Assembly: GCA_001799675.1 (NCBI GenBank) | Contig: MGTX01000002.1 | Location: 3,878-67,877, forward strand | DNA: 64,000 nt | DNA from: Elusimicrobia bacterium GWA2_66_18 | GTDB taxonomy: Bacteria > Elusimicrobiota > Elusimicrobia > UBA1565 > UBA9628 | Direction of reading: 5' to 3' | In this document: in pieces, positions 18,825 to 28,895 of the stretch | Numbering within the stretch: the stretch's first letter is position 1 | Layout of the letters: every line of letters starts with the position of its first letter | Notes under the pieces: model-generated | The model's database searches: none | Told to the model about the DNA's origin: nothing | Seen by the model: only the letters and a program-made list of their open reading frames with translations | Made by a program: the position numbers and the translations under genes

Positions 18825-19952
18825 CTAGCCGCGGAAGGCCCGGGGGCGTGGGCCGCGGCCCGCCCAGTGCTTAAGCGCCGCGACCGCGCGCGCGGCTGCG
18901 CGCCCGTCTCCGAAGGGATTGGGCCCGCGGGGGCGCGGAGGTCGCGCGGCCAGACGCACCAGCGCCTCCTCGACGGCGCGCGGCTCGACGCCCGCCAGCC
19001 GTCCCCAACGCCCCAGCGCTTCGGGGCGCTCCGTCACATTTCTGAGTACGAGGAAAGGCACGCCCAGCGAGGGAGCCTCTTCCTGGATGCCGCCGGAATC
19101 CGTGGCTGTGAAGGCGCAGCGCGCAAGCAGGCGCAGGAAGTCCGGATAAGGCAGGGGCGGCGTCACGACGAAGCGCCCGCGCGGAAGGCCCGAGAGCGGG
19201 GCGCGCGCGGCGGGGTTGGGATGCGCGGGGAGAACCCAGAGGACTTCGGGGCGGCGCGCGGACGCTCGGCGCAGGGCCGAGATGAGGCCGCGCAGAACTT
19301 TCCCGTGGCTCTCGCGGCGGTGCAGGGGGACGACGGCCAAGGGACGGCCCGCGGGCAGGCCGGCCAGCGCGCGCGGCGCCGATCCGGCCGGTTGCGCGAG
19401 GACCGTTTGGAGCGCGTCCACGACGGTGTTCCCCGTCACATAGATCGCGCTCGGGGCGATGCCTTCGCTGAGGAGGCGGCGTCGCGCCAGTGGAGTGGGC
19501 GCGAGAAACACGCAGGAGAGGCGGTCCACCACGATGCGGTTCATCTCCTCCGGCTCGGGTGAGCGGAGGTTGCCGGAACGCAGGCCCGCCTCCAGATGCG
19601 CGACGGGGATGCCGCGATGGAAGGCGGCCAAGGCCGCGCCGAGAGCGCTCGTCGTATCGCCTTGGACGAGAAGGAGGTCCGGCGCGCGCAGCGCCAGATC
19701 CGCATCCACGCCCGCGATCACGGCGGTCAAGAGGGCGTTGAGAGGTTGGCGGGGACGCATGACGCGCAGGTCCCGGTCGGGGCGCAGGCCGAAGGCGGCA
19801 AGCGCGCCTACGAGGATCTCCCGGTGCTGGCCCGTGGAAAGCAGGCGCACCCGGAAGCCCGGGTCCCGCCTCAGACGCCAAACGACGGGGGCCGCCTTGA
19901 CGGCTTCGGGACGGGTGCCGACGACGGCCAGGACCTCGAGAGGCCGGCGCAT
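18825..19952 (-). CDS. wecB: UDP-N-acetylglucosamine 2-epimerase (non-hydrolysing type)
   Basis: 375 residues, family length. It starts RRPLEVLAVVGTRPEAVKAA, with LLVQGDTTSALGAALAAFH, VAHLEAGLRSGN, EEMNRIVVDRLS, VTGNTVVDALQT, LHRRESHG and TDSGGIQEEAPSLGVP. It interconverts UDP-GlcNAc and UDP-ManNAc for envelope polysaccharides. The ATG at 19952 lies 8 nt after the gmd stop, so it is co-transcribed with gmd. A hydrolysing epimerase is unlikely given the fold signatures. Confidence 0.92.
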   Translation of the reverse strand: MRRPLEVLAVVGTRPEAVKAAPVVWRLRRDPGFRVRLLSTGQHREILVGALAAFGLRPDRDLRVMRPRQPLNALLTAVIAGVDADLALRAPDLLLVQGDTTSALGAALAAFHRGIPVAHLEAGLRSGNLRSPEPEEMNRIVVDRLSCVFLAPTPLARRRLLSEGIAPSAIYVTGNTVVDALQTVLAQPAGSAPRALAGLPAGRPLAVVPLHRRESHGKVLRGLISALRRASARRPEVLWVLPAHPNPAARAPLSGLPRGRFVVTPPLPYPDFLRLLARCAFTATDSGGIQEEAPSLGVPFLVLRNVTERPEALGRWGRLAGVEPRAVEEALVRLAARPPRPRGPNPFGDGRAAARAVAALKHWAGRGPRPRAFRG

Positions 19953-19960
19953 GGCGGCCC

Positions 19961-21049
19961 TCAGTCTTCGGCGCGGCGCGGGCGGGCGTAGCCTGCTTTC
20001 TTGACCAACGCTTCGCGCTCGGCCACGGCCAGGTCCTCGCGCGTCATCTCGCGCACGAGTTCGTCGAAGCTGATGCGAGGCTTCCAACCGAGTTCCCGGC
20101 GGGCCTTGGCTGCGTCGCCCAGGAGCGTATCGACCTCGGTCGGCCGAAGGTAGCGGGGGTCCAGGGCCACGAGGGTCTTGCCCGTGCGCCGGTCCACGCC
20201 GCGCTCGTTGCGCCCCCGTCCCTTCCATGCCAGCTCGAAGCCGAGTTCCGCGGCGGCGGTTTCGACGAACTCGCGGACCGAGTGCTGCCGGCCCGTGGCG
20301 GCGACGTAGTCCTGCGGCGCGGGCTGCTGGAGCATGAGCCACATCATCTCCACGAAGTCGTGGGCGTGGCCCCAGTCCCGCTTGGCGTCGAGGTTTCCCA
20401 GCCAGATGGTCTCGTCGAGATCGAGCTTGATGCGGGCCAGACCGCGAGTGATCTTGCGCGTGACGAAGGTTTCCCCCCTCCGAGGAGATTCGTGGTTGAA
20501 GAGGATTCCGTTGCAAGCGTAGAGGCCGTAGGCCTCACGGTAGTTGACCGTGATCCAGTAGGCGTAGAGCTTGGCCACGCCGTAGGGCGAGCGCGGGTAG
20601 AAGGGCGTGGTCTCCTTCTGAGGCGTCTCTTGGACCTTGCCGAAGAGCTCGGAGGTGGAGGCCTGATAAAAACGGGTCTTCTTGGCGAGGCCCAGGGTCC
20701 TGATGGCCTCGAGTAGGCGCAGGGTCCCTAGGCCCGAGGAGTTCGCCGTGTACTCGGGCTCTTGGAAGCTGACGGCGACGTGGCTCTGGGCCGCGAGATT
20801 GTATATCTCGTCGGGCCTGACTTTCTCCATGACTCTCAGGAGGCTAGTCGAGTCCGTCATGTCCCCGTGGTGGAGGAGGAAGCGCAGGCGCTTCTCGTGC
20901 GGGTCCTGGAAGAGGTGGTCGATGCGGTCGGTGTTGAAGAGGGAGGTGCGGCGCTTGATGCCATGGACCTCGTAGCCTTTTGCCAGGAGAAATTCCGCGA
21001 GGTAGGAGCCGTCCTGCCCGGTGATGCCGGTGATGAGGGCTTTTTTCAT
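19961..21049 (-). CDS. gmd: GDP-mannose 4,6-dehydratase
   Basis: 362 residues, short-chain dehydrogenase fold. NADP-binding [13 protein letters not shown], catalytic [11 protein letters not shown] with [10 protein letters not shown] (YxxxK), [16 protein letters not shown], and the C-terminal [13 protein letters not shown]. It converts GDP-mannose to GDP-4-keto-6-deoxymannose, precursor of fucose, rhamnose or perosamine. No fucose synthase gene adjoins it. ATG 21049 was chosen because the family starts [13 protein letters not shown]; the longer upstream frame is antisense to the response-regulator gene. A weak TTCAAT sits 6 nt upstream. Confidence 0.94.
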   Translation of the reverse strand: MKKALITGITGQDGSYLAEFLLAKGYEVHGIKRRTSLFNTDRIDHLFQDPHEKRLRFLLHHGDMTDSTSLLRVMEKVRPDEIYNLAAQSHVAVSFQEPEYTANSSGLGTLRLLEAIRTLGLAKKTRFYQASTSELFGKVQETPQKETTPFYPRSPYGVAKLYAYWITVNYREAYGLYACNGILFNHESPRRGETFVTRKITRGLARIKLDLDETIWLGNLDAKRDWGHAHDFVEMMWLMLQQPAPQDYVAATGRQHSVREFVETAAAELGFELAWKGRGRNERGVDRRTGKTLVALDPRYLRPTEVDTLLGDAAKARRELGWKPRISFDELVREMTREDLAVAEREALVKKAGYARPRRAED

Positions 21050-21164
21050 GCAGCTATTGAAGCAAAACCAAGGCCGGAGGGATAAGAGAACCTTGACGGG
21101 AATCAGCAGGGAAGATACACTCACTCGTAATACCTCATGAGCGCGTGACCCAAGGGAGACACCT

Positions 21165-22529
21165 ATGAAAGACGCCTTGATCGTCGACAACTCGGAGTTG
21201 ATGCGGATGGTGATCAAGGACTTGCTGGAGGAAAACGAGATCAAGTCCGTCGGGGAAGCCAAGAATGTCGCCGAGGCCATCGACGCCTACCAGCGCCAGC
21301 AGCCCGATCTCGTGACCCTCGACATCATGATGCCCGGAGGTTCAGGCATCGACGTGTTGAAGAGCATCATGGCGAAGAATCCCAAGGCCAAGGTCCTGGT
21401 CATCACTGAGTCGGGGCGGGATGGCGTGGAACGGCAGCTTCTGCGCCAGGGGGCCTGTGCCGTCATCCACAAGCCGTTGACGAGTTCGTCGATGAAGAAA
21501 GGGCTCCAAGCCGCGGCCGGAGGCGGCGCGGCCGGCCCAGAGCATGCGTTCTCTCCCCGGGTTCTCATCGTCGACGACTCCTCTGTGATCCGCACCATGC
21601 TCAAGGACATCGTCGCGGCCCGGGGCTGGGAGGTCGTAGGGGAAGCCGCGGACGTCGCGCCGGCGATCGACTCTTTCCAGAAGCTGCTGCCGGACCTGGT
21701 GTTCCTCGACCTGGTGATGCCGGGTGGTGAAGGAACCCAGATCCTCAGGCACATCATGTCCAATAAATCAAAAACCAAGGTGCTGATCGTCAGCTCCCTG
21801 GCCCAGACCAAGCTGACGGAAGAGTTGATCCAGGGCGGCGCCGCCGGGGTCATAGCGAAACCCTTCACTGAGGAGGAAATCAACGCGGCCCTCTCCAAGA
21901 TGTATCCCGCCGCGAGCGAGAGGGGCAAAGAGGGCAAAGAGGGCAAAGAGTTTTCCGCGGAGCAGCGCGACGCTCTCGAGCGTCTTTTTATATCGAGCGG
22001 AGAAAGCTGCGCCCAGGCCATGACCAAGATGTCCAAAGCGCCCTGGACTCCGATCAAAACCCAGCTCCTCGCCGCCACGAGCGCGGAGTTCCTGTCCCTC
22101 GCGGACCGGGGCCATCGCATGCAGGTGATTCCAGTTCAGATCACCGTCAAAAAGACGATCATGATCGTCGGCCTGGTGATGATGTCGAAGAACGCGGCGG
22201 AGCAGATTACGCGCGCCGTGACGAAGAACGCGGCCCCGACGCTGGACGGCGAGTTGGTGAAATCGATGATGCTGGAGTGGACGAACATCCTCGTCACCGC
22301 GGTCGTGAACGCCTTCGCCAATCAACTGGGCAAGGTGATCGTCAGTTCCAGCCCCAGGATATTGGACTGGCCGGTCAAGGACCTGATTACCCGCGTGCCG
22401 AGGGAGTTGTCCGACAATCCCGAGCGGGTCATGGCCGCTTACAACACCTTCTCCTGCAAGAGCCTCGAGGCGGACTGCGAGACTCTGTTCATCTTTCGAA
22501 CCGACAACTCCCCCCTCGTCGCCCAGTAA
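21165..22529 (+). CDS. Tandem response-regulator (REC-REC) protein with CheC/CheX-like C-terminal domain
   Basis: 454 residues. REC1 (about 1-118) has LIVDNSE, phospho-acceptor [11 protein letters not shown] in VITESG and K in IHKPLT. REC2 (about 130-250) has [27 protein letters not shown] and IAKPF. After a short Gly-Lys-Glu repeat, residues about 275-445 resemble the CheC/CheX phosphatase fold: the second pseudo-repeat keeps an ExxN ([19 protein letters not shown]), while the first (SGESCAQAM) is degenerate. AAGGGAGA precedes the ATG. A chemotaxis-like phosphorelay sink or phosphatase is the likely role. No chemotaxis genes are nearby. Confidence 0.85.
   Translation: MKDALIVDNSELMRMVIKDLLEENEIKSVGEAKNVAEAIDAYQRQQPDLVTLDIMMPGGSGIDVLKSIMAKNPKAKVLVITESGRDGVERQLLRQGACAVIHKPLTSSSMKKGLQAAAGGGAAGPEHAFSPRVLIVDDSSVIRTMLKDIVAARGWEVVGEAADVAPAIDSFQKLLPDLVFLDLVMPGGEGTQILRHIMSNKSKTKVLIVSSLAQTKLTEELIQGGAAGVIAKPFTEEEINAALSKMYPAASERGKEGKEGKEFSAEQRDALERLFISSGESCAQAMTKMSKAPWTPIKTQLLAATSAEFLSLADRGHRMQVIPVQITVKKTIMIVGLVMMSKNAAEQITRAVTKNAAPTLDGELVKSMMLEWTNILVTAVVNAFANQLGKVIVSSSPRILDWPVKDLITRVPRELSDNPERVMAAYNTFSCKSLEADCETLFIFRTDNSPLVAQ
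21923..21949 (+). repeat. 9-bp tandem repeat, three copies, in the REC-REC-CheC gene
   Basis: Three perfect copies of GGGCAAAGA encoding a Gly-Lys-Glu tripeptide repeat in the linker after REC2. In-frame unit, so slippage would alter linker length only. Confidence 0.85.
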
Positions 22530-22531
22530 TA

Positions 22532-22921
22532 CTACTGGTTCGCGGCGGGCAGCAGGTAGAGCGCACCCGGAAGGACGGACGCGGGGGCGGTCATGGAAGA
22601 GACTAGGACGGTCACGCAGCCCGAGGAGACCTCGAGGGAGGCCACTGAGCGGGTGGAAACCATGAAGCGGAAAGCCGTGCCGGCGGAGGCTTTCAGCGTC
22701 GCCTGGCCGTGGGTGAATTCGGCCTCTCCGGTCCGGACCGAGACCTCTGAGTCCGAGGGCACGGGCGGCTGGGGCATGTCGGGCGCGATGGTCAGGGTCC
22801 CGCTCCAGCCGCGGACTTCGTAGGAGCCGGCCAGGCGCGCGGGGCAGAGGGTCCGCGTGCAGGGGCGGGGGCCGGCGCAGCCGGTCAGGAGGACGGCCGC
22901 GAGCAAGGAGGCGCGGCTCAT
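22532..22921 (-). CDS. Small predicted lipoprotein
   Basis: 129 residues with signal peptide and lipobox (LLAAVLLTGC, Cys at about 15). The mature part is beta-rich (GEAEFTHGQATLKASAGTAF, VASLEVSSGCVTVLVSS), faintly FecR-like. Its ATG shares one base with the stop of the upstream transglycosylase gene (TAATG), so the two are coupled. Function unknown; perhaps an accessory factor of the transglycosylase. Confidence 0.72.
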   Translation of the reverse strand: MSRASLLAAVLLTGCAGPRPCTRTLCPARLAGSYEVRGWSGTLTIAPDMPQPPVPSDSEVSVRTGEAEFTHGQATLKASAGTAFRFMVSTRSVASLEVSSGCVTVLVSSMTAPASVLPGALYLLPAANQ

Positions 22922-23775
22922 TAGTTCAGGGCGCCGGACGGGGCGACCGCCTCCGAGAAGGAGGGCAGATCCAGCGCGACGCCGGTGGGGCGCCGAAGGT
23001 CGGTGACCTTCGAATGGTAGAAGAGGACGACTTTTCGCACATAAGAGCGGGTCGAGGAGAACCAGCGGGTCCGGGTCAGGAATTTGGGGCCCGCGTGATA
23101 GGCGGCTATTACGCGCTGCATAACCCAGTGGGGCGCGTCGGTGTAGCGCACGCCCTGGAGATGGAAGAGGCGCCAGGCGGTCTTGAAGAGCCGTTGGATA
23201 TAGGCGGCGCCGGCCTTGATTCCGTATTTGGGGTCCAGAAGCTTCCAGGAGGGCACGCCCATCCCCTCGGCTGTGACGGGCATGACCTGCATGAGGCCGC
23301 GGGCTCCGGCCGGAGACAACGCTTTGGGGTCGAATTCGGACTCCGCGGCCATGATCGACTTGAGGAAACGGGCGTCCAGATGGTACTTGCGGGCATATTT
23401 CAGGATCAGATCATCCCAACGGTCGGTCTTCAATGGCTGAGAGAGGAGGATCTTGAAGGTCCGGCGGTAGGCCGGGGTCTCCCGAGGGACCGGCACCACT
23501 AGTTCCTGGTGAAGGCGGGCGGCGGCCGGGCGGGTGTCGCGTAGGGCCTCGGGCGGGGCGGGGGCACGCTCGGAGAGGCGCGGGGCGGCCACGACGGCGC
23601 TCGGCAGGGTCTCCGAGCGAACCTGGGAAGCGTCGAACATCTTGTTGAGACGGCCCGCCGCGGCGGTACCGGCGGAGGGGAAGGCGAACGCCAAACGAGG
23701 CCCTCGGGAGGGGACGTTCCTGGGGTCTTGCGCCTGGGCGCTCTGCAAAACGAGGGCCGCCAGGGCGACGGTCAC
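22921..23775 (-). CDS. Lytic transglycosylase (SLT family), exported
   Basis: 284 residues from GTG 23775. From about residue 125 it has an SLT lysozyme-like domain: YHLDARFLKSIMAAESEFDP with the catalytic Glu in AAESEF, then SPAGARGLMQVMPVTAEGMG, the YGIKAGAAYIQRLF element and RVIAAYHAGPKF. It would cleave peptidoglycan to anhydromuropeptides. The N-terminus from GTG (TVALAALVLQSAQAQD) lacks the usual basic residues; the same frame upstream reads TRRLSA but has only ATC/GTC near-cognate codons, so the true start may lie upstream. It is coupled to the small lipoprotein. Confidence 0.86.
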   Translation of the reverse strand: MTVALAALVLQSAQAQDPRNVPSRGPRLAFAFPSAGTAAAGRLNKMFDASQVRSETLPSAVVAAPRLSERAPAPPEALRDTRPAAARLHQELVVPVPRETPAYRRTFKILLSQPLKTDRWDDLILKYARKYHLDARFLKSIMAAESEFDPKALSPAGARGLMQVMPVTAEGMGVPSWKLLDPKYGIKAGAAYIQRLFKTAWRLFHLQGVRYTDAPHWVMQRVIAAYHAGPKFLTRTRWFSSTRSYVRKVVLFYHSKVTDLRRPTGVALDLPSFSEAVAPSGALN

Positions 23776-23810
23776 GGCCGAAAGGCGACGCGTGAAATTG
23801 ACGATGCTTC

Positions 23811-23816
23811 ATTATA
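23811..23816 (-). promoter_or_regulatory. -10 box of the transglycosylase gene
   Basis: TATAAT on the minus strand. It overlaps an out-of-frame ATG (23812). The in-frame codons 5 and 8 nt downstream of the box are ATC and GTC, the first standard in-frame start being GTG 23775. Confidence 0.45.
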
Positions 23817-23835
23817 TCATGATCCCCGGATTTGT

Positions 23836-23841
23836 TAACAT
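23836..23841 (+). promoter_or_regulatory. -10 box, leaderless-compatible, of the RmlD-like gene
   Basis: TAACAT, then 6 nt, then GTG at 23848. No Shine-Dalgarno. Divergent from the TATAAT at 23811-23816. Confidence 0.45.
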
Positions 23842-23847
23842 AAGTAG

Positions 23848-24828
23848 GTGGGCGATCATGTCATGATCATCGGGGCCACGGGGCTGGTGGGCAATGCCCT
23901 CCTGCGCGCCTGGAAGGCCCGCGGCGACCGGGTTTCAGCCGCCACCTATCACTGCCATGCCTCCGGGGGCTTCCTTCAGTTGGACATGCAGGACGAGACC
24001 CGGGTCCGGGCCATGTTGGCCGAAACCCGCCCCTCCCTCGTCGCCGTCCCGGCCGCCAACCCCTATGTGGACTACTGCGAGCTAAATCCGGAGGAGACCC
24101 GCCGCGTCAATGTGGAAGGCACGCTCAACGTGGCCCGGGCCTGCCGCGAGATCGGGGCCCGGATGATTTTCTTCTCGTCCGATTATGTCTTCGACGGCGT
24201 CAAAGGCATCTATACTGAGGAAGACGCCCCCTCCCCCCTCAACGAATACGGCCGGCAGAAGGTCGCCGCCGAGGCCGGCGTGCTGGCCTACGACGGCCGC
24301 AACCTAGTCCTGCGGGCCTCGGGCGCCTACGGTTGGCAGTGGGAGCCCAAGAACTTCGTGCTACAGGTCAAGAGCCGCCTTTCCGAGGGCAAGACCATGC
24401 GCGTGGCCTCCGACCTTCGCTACAACCCCACCTATGTGGAGAACTTGGCCGAGATCACGGTCGCGCTGGCCGACACCGGGGCCGAGGGGATCTTCCACGT
24501 GGTCGGCGCCGAGGAGATCGGGCGGCACGAGTTCGCCGTCCGCGCGGCGAGAGCCTTCGGGCTCGACGCGCGCCTCATCGAGGCCGTGCCCGCCGTCCGC
24601 CTGGGCTCGACCATCCCGCGCCCGAAGGCGAGCATCTTGCGCACGGACAAGGTCCGCGCCGCGCTCGCCGTCCAGCCCGTGGGCGTGGACGAGGGGCTTC
24701 GCCGCATGCTCGCCCTGGAGCCGGCGTGGCGCGAGTACGCCCTGACGCTGCCCGATCCCGCCGCCAAGGCATCGCCGTTGCGTCGTGATATTTTCGACGG
24801 CGGCATAGCTTCTCGGCCGGGAATTTGA
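23848..24828 (+). CDS. NAD(P)-dependent sugar reductase, RmlD-like
   Basis: 326 residues from GTG 23848; ATG 23863 is an alternative that starts directly at the nucleotide-binding strand. Rossmann motif IIGATGLVGNALL, catalytic FFSSDYVFDG with NEYGRQKVAAE (YxxxK), and YNPTYVENLAEITVAL, all typical of the RmlD substrate-binding superfamily. dTDP-4-dehydrorhamnose reductase is the likeliest activity; no other rml genes are present, so another deoxysugar, or a MAT2B-like regulator, is possible. The gene ends next to the rpsB promoter. Confidence 0.83.
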   Translation: MGDHVMIIGATGLVGNALLRAWKARGDRVSAATYHCHASGGFLQLDMQDETRVRAMLAETRPSLVAVPAANPYVDYCELNPEETRRVNVEGTLNVARACREIGARMIFFSSDYVFDGVKGIYTEEDAPSPLNEYGRQKVAAEAGVLAYDGRNLVLRASGAYGWQWEPKNFVLQVKSRLSEGKTMRVASDLRYNPTYVENLAEITVALADTGAEGIFHVVGAEEIGRHEFAVRAARAFGLDARLIEAVPAVRLGSTIPRPKASILRTDKVRAALAVQPVGVDEGLRRMLALEPAWREYALTLPDPAAKASPLRRDIFDGGIASRPGI

Positions 24829-24858
24829 TATAGTCAACAAGTTCTTACATCTCGGAGG
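24829..24858 (+). promoter_or_regulatory. rpsB promoter -10 and Shine-Dalgarno
   Basis: TATAGT at 24829-24834 directly after the preceding stop, and GGAGG at 24854-24858. The SD is 14 nt from the ATG at 24873, longer than usual, so this unit is leadered, unlike many others here. Confidence 0.4.
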
Positions 24859-24872
24859 ATAGAAATCCGCTC

Positions 24873-25697
24873 ATGATCAACGTCTCGATGAAAGCCATGC
24901 TGGAAGCCGGAGTGCACTTCGGCCACCAGACCCGTCGTTGGAATCCGAAAATGGCTCGCTTCATCTTCGGAGAGCGCAATGGCATCCACATCATTGATCT
25001 CCAGAAGACCGTCAAGGAGCTTAAGAAGGTCGGCCAGTGGGTGCGCGACCAGGCCGCCTTGGGCAAGCGCTACCTTTTCGTCGGCACGAAGAAGCAGGCT
25101 CAGGATCTCCTCAAGGCAGAGGCCGAGCGTTGCGGCGCCTCCTACGTCTGCGAGAAATGGCTGGGAGGCACGCTCACGAATTTCGCGACGTTGCGTAAGT
25201 CGGTCAAGCGTCTCGAGGAGCTCGAGAAGTGGCAGAGCGACGGCATCTTCGCCGTCCTGCCCAAGAAGGAGGTCTCCCGACTCAACAAGGAGATGAGCAA
25301 GCTCAAGAAGAACCTCTCCGGCATGCGCGGGCTCGACAAGCTCCCGGACGTCATGTTCGTCGTGGACCCCGTCGAGGAGGACCTGGCCGTGCAGGAGGCC
25401 CGCAAGCTCGGCATCCCGATCGTCGCCGTCTGCGACACCGACTGCGACCCGGACCTCATCGACCATCCGATTCCGGGCAACGACGACGCCGCCCGCTCGA
25501 TCAAGCTGTTCTGCGGCCTGGTCGCCGACGCCGTGCTCGAGGGCAAGCTCGCCTACGAGGCGGCGCTCAACGCGCAGTCCGTCGCCGGCGCCGAGGCCCA
25601 GATGCTCTCAGACGCCGCCGCCGAGACCGCCGAAATCGAGCAGACCGCCGACGTGGTCTACGCCCCCGTCGAAGAGACGACCCAGCAGGGGGCTTGA
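24873..25697 (+). CDS. rpsB: 30S ribosomal protein S2
   Basis: 274 residues. It starts [20 protein letters not shown], continues [21 protein letters not shown], and has [16 protein letters not shown] and [21 protein letters not shown] primary component of the small subunit. It heads the rpsB-tsf-pyrH-frr-uppS run. The C-terminal 40 residues form an acidic, alanine-rich tail ([20 protein letters not shown]). Confidence 0.97.
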   Translation: MINVSMKAMLEAGVHFGHQTRRWNPKMARFIFGERNGIHIIDLQKTVKELKKVGQWVRDQAALGKRYLFVGTKKQAQDLLKAEAERCGASYVCEKWLGGTLTNFATLRKSVKRLEELEKWQSDGIFAVLPKKEVSRLNKEMSKLKKNLSGMRGLDKLPDVMFVVDPVEEDLAVQEARKLGIPIVAVCDTDCDPDLIDHPIPGNDDAARSIKLFCGLVADAVLEGKLAYEAALNAQSVAGAEAQMLSDAAAETAEIEQTADVVYAPVEETTQQGA

Positions 25698-25702
25698 CCA
25701 TC

Positions 25703-27311
<1,609 letters not shown>

Positions 27312-27315
27312 GACC

Positions 27316-27888
27316 ATGCCCGTCAACGACGCCGTCAACGCCGTGATCTCTAGGATGGAAGAGGCCATGAAGGAGCGCCTCAGCCGCATGGCCAAGGACC
27401 TGTCCGTCATGCGCACCGGGCGCGCCAACCCCGTGATGCTCGAAGGCATCAAGGTCGAGGCTTACGGGACGCTCGTGCCCCTCAAGCAGGTAGCCGCCGT
27501 CTCGGTCCCCGAGGCGCGCACCCTGGAGATCCGCCCCTGGGATCCCACCACCCTCATCGACATCGAGAAAGCCCTCCAGAAGGCCGACGTCGGCGCCATG
27601 CCCCAAAGCGACGGCAAGATGCTCCGCATCAACCTGCCCATGATGACGGAGGATCGCCGCAAGGACCTCGTCAAAGTCCTCAAGAAACTCGGAGAGGAGT
27701 TCCGCGTCGGCGTGCGCAACGACCGCCAGGACGCCCTCAACAAGGTCAAGAAGTCCTTCCAGGCCAAGGAGATCACCGAAGACGACCTTCGAGGCCTCGA
27801 GAGCCGCATCCAGAAGATGACCGACTCCTTCACCGGCCAGATCGATGGCCAGGTCTGCGCGAAGGAGAAAGAAGTCCTCACCATCTAG
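27316..27888 (+). CDS. frr: Ribosome recycling factor
   Basis: 190 residues. Landmarks are LSVMRTGRANPVMLEGIKVE, YGTLVPLKQVAAVSVPEART, INLPMMTEDRRKDLVKVLKK and VRNDRQDALNKVKK. With EF-G it splits post-termination ribosomes. The TAG stop shares its last base with the uppS GTG start (TAGTG). Confidence 0.97.
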   Translation: MPVNDAVNAVISRMEEAMKERLSRMAKDLSVMRTGRANPVMLEGIKVEAYGTLVPLKQVAAVSVPEARTLEIRPWDPTTLIDIEKALQKADVGAMPQSDGKMLRINLPMMTEDRRKDLVKVLKKLGEEFRVGVRNDRQDALNKVKKSFQAKEITEDDLRGLESRIQKMTDSFTGQIDGQVCAKEKEVLTI

Positions 27889-28595
27889 TGCCGCACGACC
27901 CAGCGCGTCGCCCACGCCACGTCGCCGTCATCATGGACGGCAACGGCCGCTGGGCGGCCGCTCGGGGACTGCCGCGAGCGGCGGGTCATAGGGCAGGCGT
28001 GGATTGCGTCCGCGCCATCGTCCGCGCCGCAGGGGAACTCGGCATCGAGGCCCTCACCCTCTACTCCTTCTCGGCGGAGAACTGGCTTCGCCCCGCTTCG
28101 GAGGTCGGGGAGTTGATGAAGCTTCTCTCCTGGGCTTTGAAGAAGGAGGCCTTGGAACTCGACAAGAGAGGAGTCCGCCTCGGCGCCATCGGGCGTCTGG
28201 ATGCGCTTCCAAAGAGCGTTCGCAGCGCGCTGGACTCCGCCATCGAACGATTGAAGGGCAACGCTGGTTTGAGGCTCACGCTCGCCTTAAATTACGGCGG
28301 CAGGCAGGAGATCGTCGACGCGGTCAATAAGGCTCTTTCCGCCGGCGCCGTGAAAATCGACGAAGAGTCCATCGGCCGCAATCTGTATACGACCGGCCTC
28401 CCGGAGCTCGACCTCCTGATCCGCACGTCCGGCGAGATGCGCCTGTCCAACTTCCTTCTTTGGCAGGCCGCCTATGCCGAAATCTTCGTCACCCCCGTGC
28501 TCTGGCCCGACTTCCGCAGAGAACATCTGGAAGCGGCGCTCGAAAACTTCGCCAAGCGCGACCGCCGTTTCGGCGGGCTGTCAGCCAAGTCCTGA
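27888..28595 (+). CDS. uppS: Undecaprenyl diphosphate synthase (cis-prenyltransferase)
   Basis: 235 residues from GTG 27888. The cis-prenyltransferase signatures are all present: VAVIMDGNGRWAAARGLPR with the catalytic Asp, AGHRAG, LTLYSFSAENWLRP, LNYGGRQEIVDA and DLLIRTSGEMRLSNFLLWQA. It makes the C55 lipid carrier for peptidoglycan and other envelope glycans. Normally it is directly followed by cdsA; here a toxin-antitoxin pair separates them. Confidence 0.96.
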   Translation: MPHDPARRPRHVAVIMDGNGRWAAARGLPRAAGHRAGVDCVRAIVRAAGELGIEALTLYSFSAENWLRPASEVGELMKLLSWALKKEALELDKRGVRLGAIGRLDALPKSVRSALDSAIERLKGNAGLRLTLALNYGGRQEIVDAVNKALSAGAVKIDEESIGRNLYTTGLPELDLLIRTSGEMRLSNFLLWQAAYAEIFVTPVLWPDFRREHLEAALENFAKRDRRFGGLSAKS

Positions 28596-28613
28596 GCGCG
28601 GGGGATGACGGCA

Positions 28614-28642
28614 TTGACATACATCGAAATGCACATTACTAT
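28614..28642 (+). promoter_or_regulatory. Promoter of the toxin-antitoxin unit
   Basis: TTGACA (28614-28619), a 17-bp spacer, and TACTAT (28637-28642): the best sigma-70-like promoter in the window. A related TGACATA element occurs at both ends of the region (28615 and 28642), a possible operator for the antitoxin. A Shine-Dalgarno AGGAGG follows near 28661. Confidence 0.6.
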
Positions 28643-28670
28643 GACATATCGCACGGAAGCAGGAGGGGCC

Positions 28671-28895
28671 ATGAGATCCGCGACGTTCAGCGAGTTCCGT
28701 AACCAGGCGAAAAAGTATTTCGACGCCGTCGAAGACGGAGAATCGATAGAGATCTATCGTCATGGCAAGCCTGTCGCCATTCTGGCGCCGATCCGCAAGC
28801 ATTCCCTCGAGCGCTGGCGGACGGCCCGACCCTTGACTCTTACGGGGGCGTCTTTGAGTCACGCCGTCCTCGCCGACCGCGAGGACGGCCGCTGA
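28671..28895 (+). CDS. Phd/YefM-family antitoxin
   Basis: 74 residues from ATG 28671, preceded by AGGAGG. The first 45 residues match the Phd/YefM DNA-binding fold: RSATFSEFRNQAKKYFDAVE, then EIYRHGKPVAILAP. The C-terminal part would wrap the toxin. The stop overlaps the toxin ATG (TGATG). The antitoxin appears intact although its partner is broken. The unit has its own consensus-like promoter and interrupts the uppS-cdsA order, as expected of an acquired module. Confidence 0.87.
   Translation: MRSATFSEFRNQAKKYFDAVEDGESIEIYRHGKPVAILAPIRKHSLERWRTARPLTLTGASLSHAVLADREDGR

Noticed and set aside
23775-23812. ATG at 23812 as the transglycosylase start
   Set aside because: It is out of frame with the SLT domain and gives an Arg/Pro-rich product without signal peptide; it also overlaps the TATAAT box.
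25229-25702. Extended tsf reading frame overlapping rpsB
   Set aside because: The extra part is an arginine-rich shadow of rpsB; EF-Ts proteins start at the MPTVDSTQMIK position.
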